Source: Lachnoclostridium sp. UBA7215 (GTDB taxonomy: Bacteria; Bacillota; Clostridia; Lachnospirales; Lachnospiraceae). Taken from it: DNA of 12,391 bases. This document shows, piece by piece, positions 7,701-12,391 of this stretch. The stretch is taken from assembly GCA_002490465.1 (NCBI GenBank), contig DKUB01000055.1:1-12391 (forward strand). Direction: 5' to 3'. The notes below the pieces were generated by a model, which saw only the letters and a list, made by a program, of their open reading frames with translations, was not told where the DNA came from and did not search any database. Positions within the stretch are counted from its first letter, which is position 1, and each line of letters starts with the position of its first letter. The position numbers were made by a program, and so were the translations under genes.

Positions 7701-8053
7701 CGACCGTGATCATAAGCGGTATGGGACAATATACAGGGACAGTCAAAAAGACGTTTAAGATTAAAGCGTATGACCTGAAACTGGATGAAAGCAAGAATGA
7801 AAACAGACTGCTCAAAGGGCTGGAAGACGATATCAGCGTAAGTCTTTCGGAATATACGAAAGGTATCTGTAAACCGGAACCGGTGTTGACGTTTAAAGGA
7901 AGAGTGCTCCGAAAAGGGAGAGACTATACACTGTCCTATAAAAATAATAAAAAGGCAGCTACAGCGGCAGACCAGAAAGCGCCGATGATCGTGATCAAAG
8001 GGAAAGGGAATTTTAAAGGGACGGTGCAGAAGGCGTTTACGATAACAGAGTGA
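1769..8053 (+). CDS. Giant secreted BspA-like leucine-rich-repeat protein with three LRR/Ig cassettes
   Basis: A 2094-residue exported protein. The start is firm: AAGGAG (1755-1760) lies eight bases upstream of an ATG that opens a signal peptide (KLRKR, hydrophobic core, cleavage after ARA, residue 30). An acidic linker follows (about 31-102). Then come three cassettes, each with a beta N-cap, LRR_5 repeats, a C-cap (IYD...IPEN...GYANSTAESYAEK) and a Big_3-like Ig domain: LRRs about 141-645, Ig 694-781; LRRs 826-1157, Ig 1211-1295; LRRs 1338-1385, Ig 1429-1508. Two InlB B-type repeats (1518-1587 and 1593-1660, both ending LYAGW) precede five modules of the YTGK...DYT..Y.NN type (about 1687-2094). 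BspA-like proteins act in adhesion and ligand binding; here that is inferred. No LPXTG, SLH or membrane anchor is seen. The gene is unbroken, first of a three-gene set, 67 bases ahead of a paralogue. Confidence 0.95.
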   Translation: MKLRKRFVAGVLAALVAIAGVPYPGSSARAKEVPALEEVQETEPVDAGETTDVSEDIDANETEDEIGAAEGENQGLEEDASLSVKETESAETDEDGEEEDEETYTLTYIVKNNGTASITGYEGTGSGDLVIPEEIDGYKVTSIGEEAFIWCDEFTGSLIIPSSVTSIGDSAFLGCSDLINVNISSGVTSIGDYAFSECGLANVSIPSSVISIGGAAFSGCSDLVSVNISSGVTSIGDYAFSECSGLTNVSIPSSVTSIGDAMFSECSGLTNINIPSSVTSIGIEAFSGCISLISVSIPSSVRNIESEAFSGCSSLTKVEILASVTDMGEDVFLGCNGLVSAGPIGGGYNLEFGWEKVIPAYAFFGCNSLASVNIPSGVISIGEYAFSGCSRLTSVKIPSTVTDIAVYMFEDCNQLTSAGPIGGGYTYEFGWEEMIPDNAFSGCSSLTSVKIPASVTSIGEDTFSGCSGLTSAGPIGGGYAYEFEWEKVIPANAFSGCGGLTSVNIPSSVTYIGYDAFSYCSSLASVNIPSSVISIGDNTFKCCDSLTSVNIPFGVTGIGDDAFSECSSLTTVSIPSSVIYIGRNAFFKCSSLTSMDIPPSVTGIGSNAFSGCSNLASVSIPSSVVYIGEDAFDECNALLSVQIINVTCSIYDSSSTIPENIKIYGYVNSTAESYAKKYSRTFVPIGTAEKDAVPIALTVLKEQTEYDVGDILGIDDNITVIEDIIVIANYTDGTIREVTGFSTNILDIDMSVAGKKTLVVTYQEDNITLKANIEINVKEKSEAVGSAYALTYAVVEESRTADIRGYKGTIEGELIIPEKINGYKVTGIGYSAFKDCTGITSISIPSGVTYIGGYAFSGCSGLVSVSIPSSVERIGDYAFSGCKGLTNVSILSGVTSMGEGVFSYCSGLTNAGPAGGGYDYEYGWEEAIPDNAFSGCRGLTSVSIPSGMTSIGYEAFRGCGSLTSVSIPSGVTSIDRDAFRGCDSLTSVSIPSSVTSIGYDTFSGCSGLTSAGPTGGGYDYEYGWEEAIPDNAFSGCSGLTSVNIPSSVTSIGSDAFQYCGSLTSVSIPSNVTYIGNNAFYDCSSLTYVNIPNGVTEIGHDVFSWCSSLTNLNIPSSVAYIREGAFCGCSGLRSISIPSSVEYIGRRAFGNCSGLSSILIFNSACEIYDSDSYSSMLENTTIFGYANSTAESYAEKHNRAFVSFESIGNDTVPIVLTASKEKTEYKTGEILNIDDIVVTAIYTDGTTKTVTGYTTNVSEIDMSVAGKECLLITYQEGKVELRTSIEIEVEEKIEVVAPYENATYMLKYIVKSNETVIIIGCERTASGDLVIPEKIGEHSVTSIGDDAFWCCSGLTGVTIPPSVMSIGEDAFYDCSGLSSISILNADCQIYDTGDTIPENAIIHGYADSTAQAYAEKHNRTFVSLDSTEVLPVQLTVLKEKNEYKTGESLNVDDITATVSYTDGTTKAVTGFATNVSEIDMSVAGKKVLTVTYQEKGVELEAKIEINVKETSEIIKPKYYTVTFDANGGTELSETSRTVEEGKTIGALPEEVQRVGYTFTGWYKEASCKNKWNFDTDVVTQDTVLYAGWEPVVVTYTVSFDLQGHGSIEGITVISGSKIERPSDPAADGYTFIGWYKEAACENQWNFDTDTVTGDLTLYAGWVKNKDSQDFGDVLPGDVPADEKIPEKQLWIVPIQDVTYTGKAVKPEVHIYWGKERLDEGVDYTLKYRNNTQANSGSDLGKAPQVAVKYKKHFLEKQQETIYFKIQPVNLADVTADDLTLAVSKKVQKKVPTATWLGKKLVKGKDFDVSYPDEGKSGAYQEKGEYTVLLTAGKSGNFTGSKAVRLTVTDLIPVSKVSVKVKSQLYDKGKPVEPEPKVTYKGKALEKDVDYTVSYQNNTEIGTASAVITGAGKYQGTKRVNFKITGTSIKRAAVSGLTEKEYTGAAQIPEGLTVALGGKSLKEGTDYSVSYTKNRNAGKATVIISGMGQYTGTVKKTFKIKAYDLKLDESKNENRLLKGLEDDISVSLSEYTKGICKPEPVLTFKGRVLRKGRDYTLSYKNNKKAATAADQKAPMIVIKGKGNFKGTVQKAFTITE
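2189..3703 (+). repeat. LRR block 1 of the 2094-aa protein (about 21 units)
   Basis: Units of mostly 23 residues follow the pattern V(T/I)SIGxxAFSGCSSLTSVxIPSS, each with a Cys just before the hydrophobic strand. Units 9, 12 and 14 are long variants carrying GPIGGGY..EF.WE..IP in place of the normal strand and turn. Unit 3 is 22 residues because of an in-frame 3-base loss. Units 2-3 and 4-5 are close copies at 135-base spacing. Codons differ between most units, so the array is not a fresh expansion. Confidence 0.9.
4244..5239 (+). repeat. LRR block 2 of the 2094-aa protein (about 14 units)
   Basis: It opens with GYKVTGIGYSAF after a new N-cap and closes with a C-cap containing SACEIYD. Units 4 and 8 are the long GPxGGGYDYEYGWEEAIP type. 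Together they start a 100-residue (300-base) higher-order repeat of four units. Confidence 0.9.
4511..4869 (+). repeat. 300-base higher-order direct repeat inside LRR block 2
   Basis: Bases 4511-4569 and 4811-4869 are identical at 58 of 59 positions, the single difference being C/T at 4558/4858. They lie exactly 300 bases apart, that is, 100 codons or four LRR units. Identity falls off on both sides, where the following units have drifted. Other copies of the same long unit in this gene and in the next one are far less similar in DNA. This points to recent duplication or gene conversion of just this segment. Confidence 0.85.
5780..5911 (+). repeat. LRR block 3 of the 2094-aa protein (two units only)
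   Basis: A complete N-cap (LKYIVKSNE...LVIPEKIGEHSVTSIG) is followed by only two LRR units (DDAFWCCSGLTGVTIPPS and MSIGEDAFYDCSGLSSISI) and then the C-cap with ADCQIYD. It looks like a cassette whose array has collapsed, or one that never expanded, while both caps and the Ig domain stayed intact. Confidence 0.85.
6317..6748 (+). repeat. Two InlB B-type (Listeria-Bacteroides) repeats in the 2094-aa protein
   Basis: The first copy runs from YTVTFDANGGTELSE to LYAGWEP and the second from YTVSFDLQGHGSIEG to LYAGWVK. Both contain GYTF(T/I)GWYKEA.C...WNFDTD. This is the Flg_new/InlB B-repeat fold, a beta-grasp-like spacer common in Gram-positive surface proteins. The same pair recurs in the downstream paralogue. 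Confidence 0.9.
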
Positions 8054-8063
8054 GAGGAACTCG

Positions 8064-8092
8064 GGGAAACTGCCAATATCCGGCAGTTTCCC
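8064..8092 (+). promoter_or_regulatory. Intercistronic hairpin between the first and second LRR genes
   Basis: GGGAAACTGCC (8064-8074) and GGCAGTTTCCC (8082-8092) form a perfect 11-bp stem with a 7-base loop, starting 11 bases after the stop codon. No T-tract follows (TGTGAATAG), so it is not a standard intrinsic terminator. The next gene's GGAGGG (8108-8113) lies 16 bases beyond. A similar hairpin with the same trailing sequence separates genes two and three. It may protect or end-process the upstream message, or attenuate readthrough. Confidence 0.6.
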
Positions 8093-8120
8093 TGTGAATA
8101 GTTGTATGGAGGGATAGATA

Positions 8121-11100
8121 ATGAAAAGAAAATGGAAGAAACTGATAGCAGGATTTGTATGTGGGATGGTTATATGCACAAATGTCGGACTGGAACAGGT
8201 GGTTTGGGCGCAGGAAGTAGAGAATGTGCCCGTGCTGAAAGAGACAGAGGATATACCTGAATCAGAAGAAATACAGGAAAACGAAGCAGTTGACATGGAC
8301 GAAACTTTCAACATGGATGAATCTGTCAATAAAAATGAGTCAGAAGATGCAGTTTTACTTGTTGAAAAAGAAAAAAATGCAAAAATAGATGCAGAGTTGG
8401 CAGTGGAGGAAGATTCAGGAGATACAGCATATACATTTACATATGATGTAAATGACGATGGGACGGCAACGATTACAGGGTATGAAGGAACCGTCAGTGG
8501 CAATTTGATGATCCCAGAAGAGATTGATGAGTATAAAGTGACAAGCATAGGTTCTGGTGCGTTTGAAGAATGTAGCAGCCTAAAAAGTGTAGATATCCCA
8601 TCCAGCGTAACAAGCATAGAATTTGGTGCGTTTTCTTATTGTAGAAACCTGATAAACATGATCATTCCATTCGGTGTGACAAGTATAGGAATTTATGCGT
8701 TCTCTGGATGCAGCAGCTTAACAAAGGTAAGTATTCCATCTAGTGTAACCAGTATAGGAACTTACGCATTTTCTAATTGCAGCGGTTTAAAAAGTGCAGG
8801 ACCAATTGGAGGCGGTTATAATTATGAATTTGGATGGGAAGAAAATATACCTTCTAAGGCCTTTGAGGTGTGTGGAAGTTTAACAAGCGTAAGTATCCCG
8901 TATGGTGTGACAAGTATAGGAAGCTATGCGTTCTCTGAATGCAGCAGCTTAACAAGTGTAATTATTCCGTCCAGCGTGACGGAGATAGGGGAAAATGCGT
9001 TTTTTGGCTGTGATGGTTTAACAAGTCTGGATATTCCGTCCAGTGTGGTACATATAGGAAATTCTGCATTTTACGGTTGCGGGGGTTTGAAAAGTGTGAA
9101 TATTTCGTCAGGTGTAAGGAGCATAGGAGGGAATGCATTTGAGTCTTGTGACAATTTAACAAGCGTGACCGTTCCATCAAGCGTGACCAGCATGGGGTAC
9201 GATGTGTTTTGTGATTGTAGTGGTTTAAAAAGTGCGGGTCCGATAGGAAGTGGTTGTAATTATGAGTTTGGCTGGGAAAAAGCCATACCTGGCTGTGCGT
9301 TTTTTGGATGTAGTGCATTAACAAGTCTTACCATTCCGCCTGACGTGACAACTATGGGGCCAAATGCGGTTAGTGGCTGTAGCGGCTTAAAAAGTGCAGG
9401 GCCAATAGGAGGTGGTTATGATTATGAATTTGGATGGAAAGAAACCATACCAAGCTCTGCGTTTGGAGGCTGTAGCGGCTTAACAAGTGTGAGTATTCCA
9501 TCTGGTGTGACTAAGATAGATTCTTATGCGTTTTGGAGTTGTAGAAGTTTAACAAACATGAGTTTTCCGACAAGTGTTACGAGTATAGGGGAAAACGTGT
9601 TTGACAGGTGTAGCGGTTTGTTATCTGTCCAAATTTTAAATTTGGCTTGTCAAATTTATGATTCAAATGACACGATACCTGAAAATGTAACAATATATGG
9701 CTATGCAAATTCTACAGCCGAATCATATGCAGAAAAATACAAGAGGACATTTGTTTCTCTTGGGATAGCCGAGGCGTTGCCTGTACAATTGACAGCTTCA
9801 AAAGAAAAAACGGAATATAAAACTGGGGAGATCCTTAATGTAGAGGATATTACGGCAACGATCACTTATACGGATGGAACTACAAAAACGGTAACTGGAT
9901 TTACAACCAACGTATCAGAAATAGATATGTCTGTAGCAGGCAAGAAGATTCTGGTTATTACATATCGAGAAAGTGACATTAAACTTGAATTTAATGTAGA
10001 AATCACTGTAAAAGAGGCATCTGAGATTGTTGAACCCAAATTTTACACAGTCATCTTTGACGCAAACGGAGGCACAGGATTAAGTGAAACAAACAGAACA
10101 GTAGAGGAAGGAAAAACACTTGGTTCGCAACCAGAAGAAGTTAAGCGAGCTGGCTATACATTTACCGGCTGGTATAAAGAACCCGAGTGCAAAACTAAGT
10201 GGAATTTTGATGGGGATATCGTGACGGGAGACACAGTGTTGTATGCTGGTTGGGAGCCAGTAGTGATAACTTATACAGTATCGTTTGATCTGCAAGGCCA
10301 CGGAAGCATAGAAGATGTAACGGTTGTTTCTGGCAATAAAATAAAAGAGCCGTCAGTCCCAGCCTTGACTGGTTATATATTTATCGGTTGGTATAAAGAA
10401 GCAGAATGTAACAATAAATGGGATTTTGATAGTGATATAGTAGAGGGCAACATTACATTATATGCAGGATGGGAAAGTCTTGGCGATGTCCTCCCGGACG
10501 ATGTCCCGACAGACGGAGAAATACAGGAAGGAGAAATCTGGACAGCTTTCGTAGAGGATGCAGTCTATACCGGAAAAGCCATCAAGCCGGAAGTACATAT
10601 CTACTGGGGCAAAGAGCGTCTGGACGAAGGGATAGATTATACCCTTAAATATAAAAATAACACCCAGGCCAATGACGCTTCTAATCTCAACAAAGCGCCG
10701 CGTGTGGAAATAAACTACAAAAAACATTTTCCAGATACGAAACCTGAAACTATTTATTTTAAGATAAATCCGGTGAATCTGGACGATGTGACAGCCGACG
10801 ATCTGACGATAGCCCTGAATCAAAAAGTGCAGAAAAAAGTTCCCACGGCAATCTGGTGCGGAAGGAAATTATCAAAAGGCAAAGATTTTGACATTTCTTA
10901 CCCGGATGAGGGGACGCCCGGCGCGTATCAGGAAAAAGGAACCTACGATATACTTCTGACCGCAGGCAAAAACGGCAATTTCACCGGAAGCAAAACCGTA
11001 AGCCTTACGATCACAGACCTGATTCCGGTCAGCAAAGTGTCCGTGAAGATTAAAAGTCAGCTCTATGATAAAGGAAATCCCGTCAAACCGGAGCCAAAGA

Positions 11101-11759
11101 TCACATACAAAGGAACGCCGCTGGAAAAAGACAAGGATTATACGATTGCTTATAAAAATAACACAGAGATAGGAACCGCAACCGCTATTGTGACAGGAAC
11201 CGGCAAATACGAAGGAACGAAAAAAGTGACTTTTAAAATAACCGGAACTTCTGTCAAAAAAGCGGCAGTGACAGGGCTTACGAAAACTGAATATAATGGG
11301 TTCGCACAGATCCCGGATAACCTTGCGGTCACGCTGGGCGGAAAACTATTAAAGCAGGGAGAAGATTATAACATATCATTTTCCAAAAACAGGAACGCAG
11401 GAAAAGCGACCGTAATCATAAGCGGTAAGGGCGTGTACACCGGCACAGTCAGGAAAATTTTCAGGATCACTCCCTACGATTTGAAACAGGACGAAAGTAA
11501 AAAAGAAAACCGGCTGGTCAAGGGACTGGAAGATGATATCACCATTAGCCTTTCTGACTATCAAAAAGGTGTCTGCAAACCGGAGCCGACACTGACTTTC
11601 CAGGGAAGAGTGCTTAGAAAAGGAAGGGATTATACAATTTCTTATAGAAATAATAAAAAAGCAGCTACTGCTGCGGATACAAAAGCGCCGACGATCGTAA
11701 TTAAAGGGAAGGGGAACTTTAAAGGAACAATACAAAAAGCGTTTACGATAACAGAATGA
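8121..11759 (+). CDS. Secreted BspA-like leucine-rich-repeat protein, single-cassette paralogue of the preceding gene
   Basis: A 1212-residue exported protein. The ATG is set by GGAGGG seven bases upstream and by the signal peptide (KRKWKK, hydrophobic core, cleavage after VWA, residue 30). An acidic linker (about 31-102) leads to an N-cap, about 15 LRR_5 units (142-503), a C-cap with ACQIYD, one Big_3-like Ig domain (553-632), two InlB B-type repeats (641-711 and 717-784) and five C-terminal YTGK/DYT modules (about 806-1212). From the Ig domain to the end it aligns collinearly with the preceding protein. By eye at least three quarters of residues in the C-terminal modules are identical, and both end KAFTITE. 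The LRR regions differ. Probable roles are adhesion or binding of host or dietary ligands, inferred from the family. No wall-sorting signal is visible. It probably shares a transcript with its neighbours. Confidence 0.95.
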   Translation: MKRKWKKLIAGFVCGMVICTNVGLEQVVWAQEVENVPVLKETEDIPESEEIQENEAVDMDETFNMDESVNKNESEDAVLLVEKEKNAKIDAELAVEEDSGDTAYTFTYDVNDDGTATITGYEGTVSGNLMIPEEIDEYKVTSIGSGAFEECSSLKSVDIPSSVTSIEFGAFSYCRNLINMIIPFGVTSIGIYAFSGCSSLTKVSIPSSVTSIGTYAFSNCSGLKSAGPIGGGYNYEFGWEENIPSKAFEVCGSLTSVSIPYGVTSIGSYAFSECSSLTSVIIPSSVTEIGENAFFGCDGLTSLDIPSSVVHIGNSAFYGCGGLKSVNISSGVRSIGGNAFESCDNLTSVTVPSSVTSMGYDVFCDCSGLKSAGPIGSGCNYEFGWEKAIPGCAFFGCSALTSLTIPPDVTTMGPNAVSGCSGLKSAGPIGGGYDYEFGWKETIPSSAFGGCSGLTSVSIPSGVTKIDSYAFWSCRSLTNMSFPTSVTSIGENVFDRCSGLLSVQILNLACQIYDSNDTIPENVTIYGYANSTAESYAEKYKRTFVSLGIAEALPVQLTASKEKTEYKTGEILNVEDITATITYTDGTTKTVTGFTTNVSEIDMSVAGKKILVITYRESDIKLEFNVEITVKEASEIVEPKFYTVIFDANGGTGLSETNRTVEEGKTLGSQPEEVKRAGYTFTGWYKEPECKTKWNFDGDIVTGDTVLYAGWEPVVITYTVSFDLQGHGSIEDVTVVSGNKIKEPSVPALTGYIFIGWYKEAECNNKWDFDSDIVEGNITLYAGWESLGDVLPDDVPTDGEIQEGEIWTAFVEDAVYTGKAIKPEVHIYWGKERLDEGIDYTLKYKNNTQANDASNLNKAPRVEINYKKHFPDTKPETIYFKINPVNLDDVTADDLTIALNQKVQKKVPTAIWCGRKLSKGKDFDISYPDEGTPGAYQEKGTYDILLTAGKNGNFTGSKTVSLTITDLIPVSKVSVKIKSQLYDKGNPVKPEPKITYKGTPLEKDKDYTIAYKNNTEIGTATAIVTGTGKYEGTKKVTFKITGTSVKKAAVTGLTKTEYNGFAQIPDNLAVTLGGKLLKQGEDYNISFSKNRNAGKATVIISGKGVYTGTVRKIFRITPYDLKQDESKKENRLVKGLEDDITISLSDYQKGVCKPEPTLTFQGRVLRKGRDYTISYRNNKKAATAADTKAPTIVIKGKGNFKGTIQKAFTITE
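8537..9640 (+). repeat. LRR block of the 1212-aa protein (about 15 units)
   Basis: Most units are 23 residues long with the SIGxxAFxxCxxL core. Units 4, 10 and 12 are the long variant (AGPIG.G..YEFGW...IP). As in the larger paralogue, the unit before the long strand often departs from the usual AF (YDVF, PNAV). The array ends in the same C-cap (YD...IPENVTIYGYANSTAES). Confidence 0.9.
10041..10472 (+). repeat. Two InlB B-type repeats in the 1212-aa protein
   Basis: FYTVIFDANGGTGLSE...LYAGWEP and YTVSFDLQGHGSIED...LYAGWES are the counterparts, in the same order, of the pair in the preceding gene. Each has the GWYKE.EC...W(N/D)FD core. They separate the Ig domain from the five C-terminal modules. 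Confidence 0.9.
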
Positions 11760-11767
11760 TATGCATA

Positions 11768-11800
11768 CAGGAAAACTGAAAAGAAATTGCAGTTTCCCTG
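11768..11800 (+). promoter_or_regulatory. Intercistronic hairpin between the second and third LRR genes
   Basis: CAGGAAAACTG (11768-11778) and CAGTTTCCCTG (11790-11800) pair at ten of eleven positions with an 11-base loop, nine bases after the stop codon. The right arm and the bases after it (GCAGTTTCCCTG, then CGAGTAGCTG) match those of the hairpin after the first gene (TGAATAGTTG). The six A that follow lie on the coding strand, so no T-tract terminator forms. The ribosome binding site of the next gene starts 17 bases beyond. Confidence 0.55.
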
Positions 11801-11829
11801 CGAGTAGCTGGCTAAAAAAGGAGAAGGAA

Positions 11830-12391
11830 ATGAAGAAACGAATTTTAGCGACATGTCTGTCAGTGATTATGATATTTAGTATCATGCCGGAACCGGTACA
11901 TGCTGCCCAAAACGAAGAAACATCAGAAACCTCAGAAGCAGATACGGAATCCGAGTTGGAGACGGAAGAAACCACAGAAGACGATTCAGATTCTTTGTCT
12001 GAGGAATTTCAATTTAAAGAAAATGAAAATACAGATGAAGAACCAGACGTTTTAGAAAAGGAAGAAGACGATTACGAAGAAGCAGATCTTTATAGTGATG
12101 AAGAGCCTGCTTCCAATGTTGAAACTGTCGATGAAGAAGGAAACAATGAGGAAACTGTCTGGAAATACACTGTCAGCAATGGAAATGTGACGATTACAGG
12201 TTATAGTGGGAGCTCGGAAAATGTAGTAGTTCCTGATACTTTGGAAGGAAATACTGTCACTGCAATCGGAAACAGTGCTTTTGCGAATCACACAGGAATT
12301 GTTATGGTAACTTTGCCGGAGAAAGTGACCAGCGTAGGGAATCAGGCGTTTTCAGGATGTACGGCATTGACAAGTCTGATTTTGCCGGAAA
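11830..12391 (+). CDS. Third secreted BspA-like leucine-rich-repeat protein, N-terminal part (cut by window end)
   Basis: This open frame runs off the right edge after 187 codons. AAGGAG (11818-11823) lies six bases from the ATG. The signal peptide (MKKRILATCLSVIMIF..., likely cleavage after VHA, residue 25) is followed by an extremely acidic Ser/Thr-Glu/Asp linker (about 27-112). Then comes an N-cap (WKYTVSNGNVTITGYSGSSE), and the first LRRs read TVTAIGNSAF and VTSVGNQAFSGCTALTSLIL. It clearly belongs to the same BspA-like class but is more diverged from the two upstream proteins than they are from each other: PEKVTSVG replaces PSSVTSIG, and the first unit (ANHTGIVMV) lacks the usual Cys. 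Its C-terminal half is outside the window, so shared Ig, B-repeat or anchoring domains cannot be judged. Confidence 0.93.
   Translation, partial: MKKRILATCLSVIMIFSIMPEPVHAAQNEETSETSEADTESELETEETTEDDSDSLSEEFQFKENENTDEEPDVLEKEEDDYEEADLYSDEEPASNVETVDEEGNNEETVWKYTVSNGNVTITGYSGSSENVVVPDTLEGNTVTAIGNSAFANHTGIVMVTLPEKVTSVGNQAFSGCTALTSLILPE

Noticed and set aside
1769..8053. Diversity-generating retroelement or phase-variation tract acting on the LRR genes
   Set aside because: No reverse transcriptase or template repeat is in the window, and no long homopolymer or short tandem repeat that could shift the frame is present near the starts.
8054..8120. Separate promoter for the second LRR gene
   Set aside because: No -10/-35 pair with acceptable spacing is present in the 67-base gap; the second LRR gene more simply shares the upstream transcript.
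7670..8617. Minus-strand open frame of 315 codons
   Set aside because: It crosses two real plus-strand genes in antisense, and its Ser/Phe-rich sequence comes from the reversed acidic linker. Nothing suggests it is expressed.

Overview
The window looks like a chromosomal accessory region of a Gram-positive, gut-type Clostridia, most probably Lachnospiraceae. The reasons are moderate-to-low GC, strong AAGGAG-type ribosome binding sites, an Rpn/PD-(D/E)XK 'putative transposase' of the kind common in that family, small Cro/CI-type regulators, and very large secreted BspA-like leucine-rich-repeat proteins. The genus cannot be fixed from the sequence alone.

Layout. Bases 1-279 (minus) hold the N-terminal part of an Rpn-family nuclease-like protein, with a good promoter at 382-410. 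A bidirectional hairpin terminator at 501-551 separates it from a small XRE/HTH regulator (565-834, minus). The gap 835-1224 is AT-rich, carries two overlapping, oppositely directed sigma-A-like promoters (971-1018), and ends in the terminator (1141-1170) of a second XRE regulator (1225-1476, minus). The 292-base gap 1477-1768 is a divergent regulatory region. It has two GC-centred imperfect palindromes 51 bases apart, a likely extended -10 promoter for the regulator, and a likely promoter for the genes on the plus strand.

From 1769 to the right edge, three collinear plus-strand genes encode exported BspA-like (LRR_5) proteins: 2094 aa, 1212 aa, and a third cut by the window end after 187 codons. 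The gaps are only 67 and 70 bases, each holding a related hairpin, so they are probably one operon. All three have a signal peptide, a very acidic linker, a short beta-rich N-cap and then LRRs of about 23 residues. The two complete proteins then share a Big_3-like Ig domain, two InlB B-type (Listeria-Bacteroides) repeats and a five-module C-terminal beta region. They differ mainly in the LRR part: the second has one N-cap/LRR/C-cap/Ig cassette (15 LRRs), the first has three in series (21, 14 and 2 LRRs). No LPXTG, SLH or other recognised anchor is visible.

Working model (inference): a paralogous set of secreted or surface adhesin/ligand-binding proteins with variable LRR displays on a shared stalk, possibly controlled by the divergently transcribed XRE protein at 1225-1476. 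BspA-like LRR proteins are a known family. The less ordinary aspects are the cassette multiplication, the recurrent long variant LRR, the conserved intercistronic hairpins and the paired palindromes. I see no phage, CRISPR, restriction or transposon system beyond the Rpn fragment, and no rRNA or tRNA.
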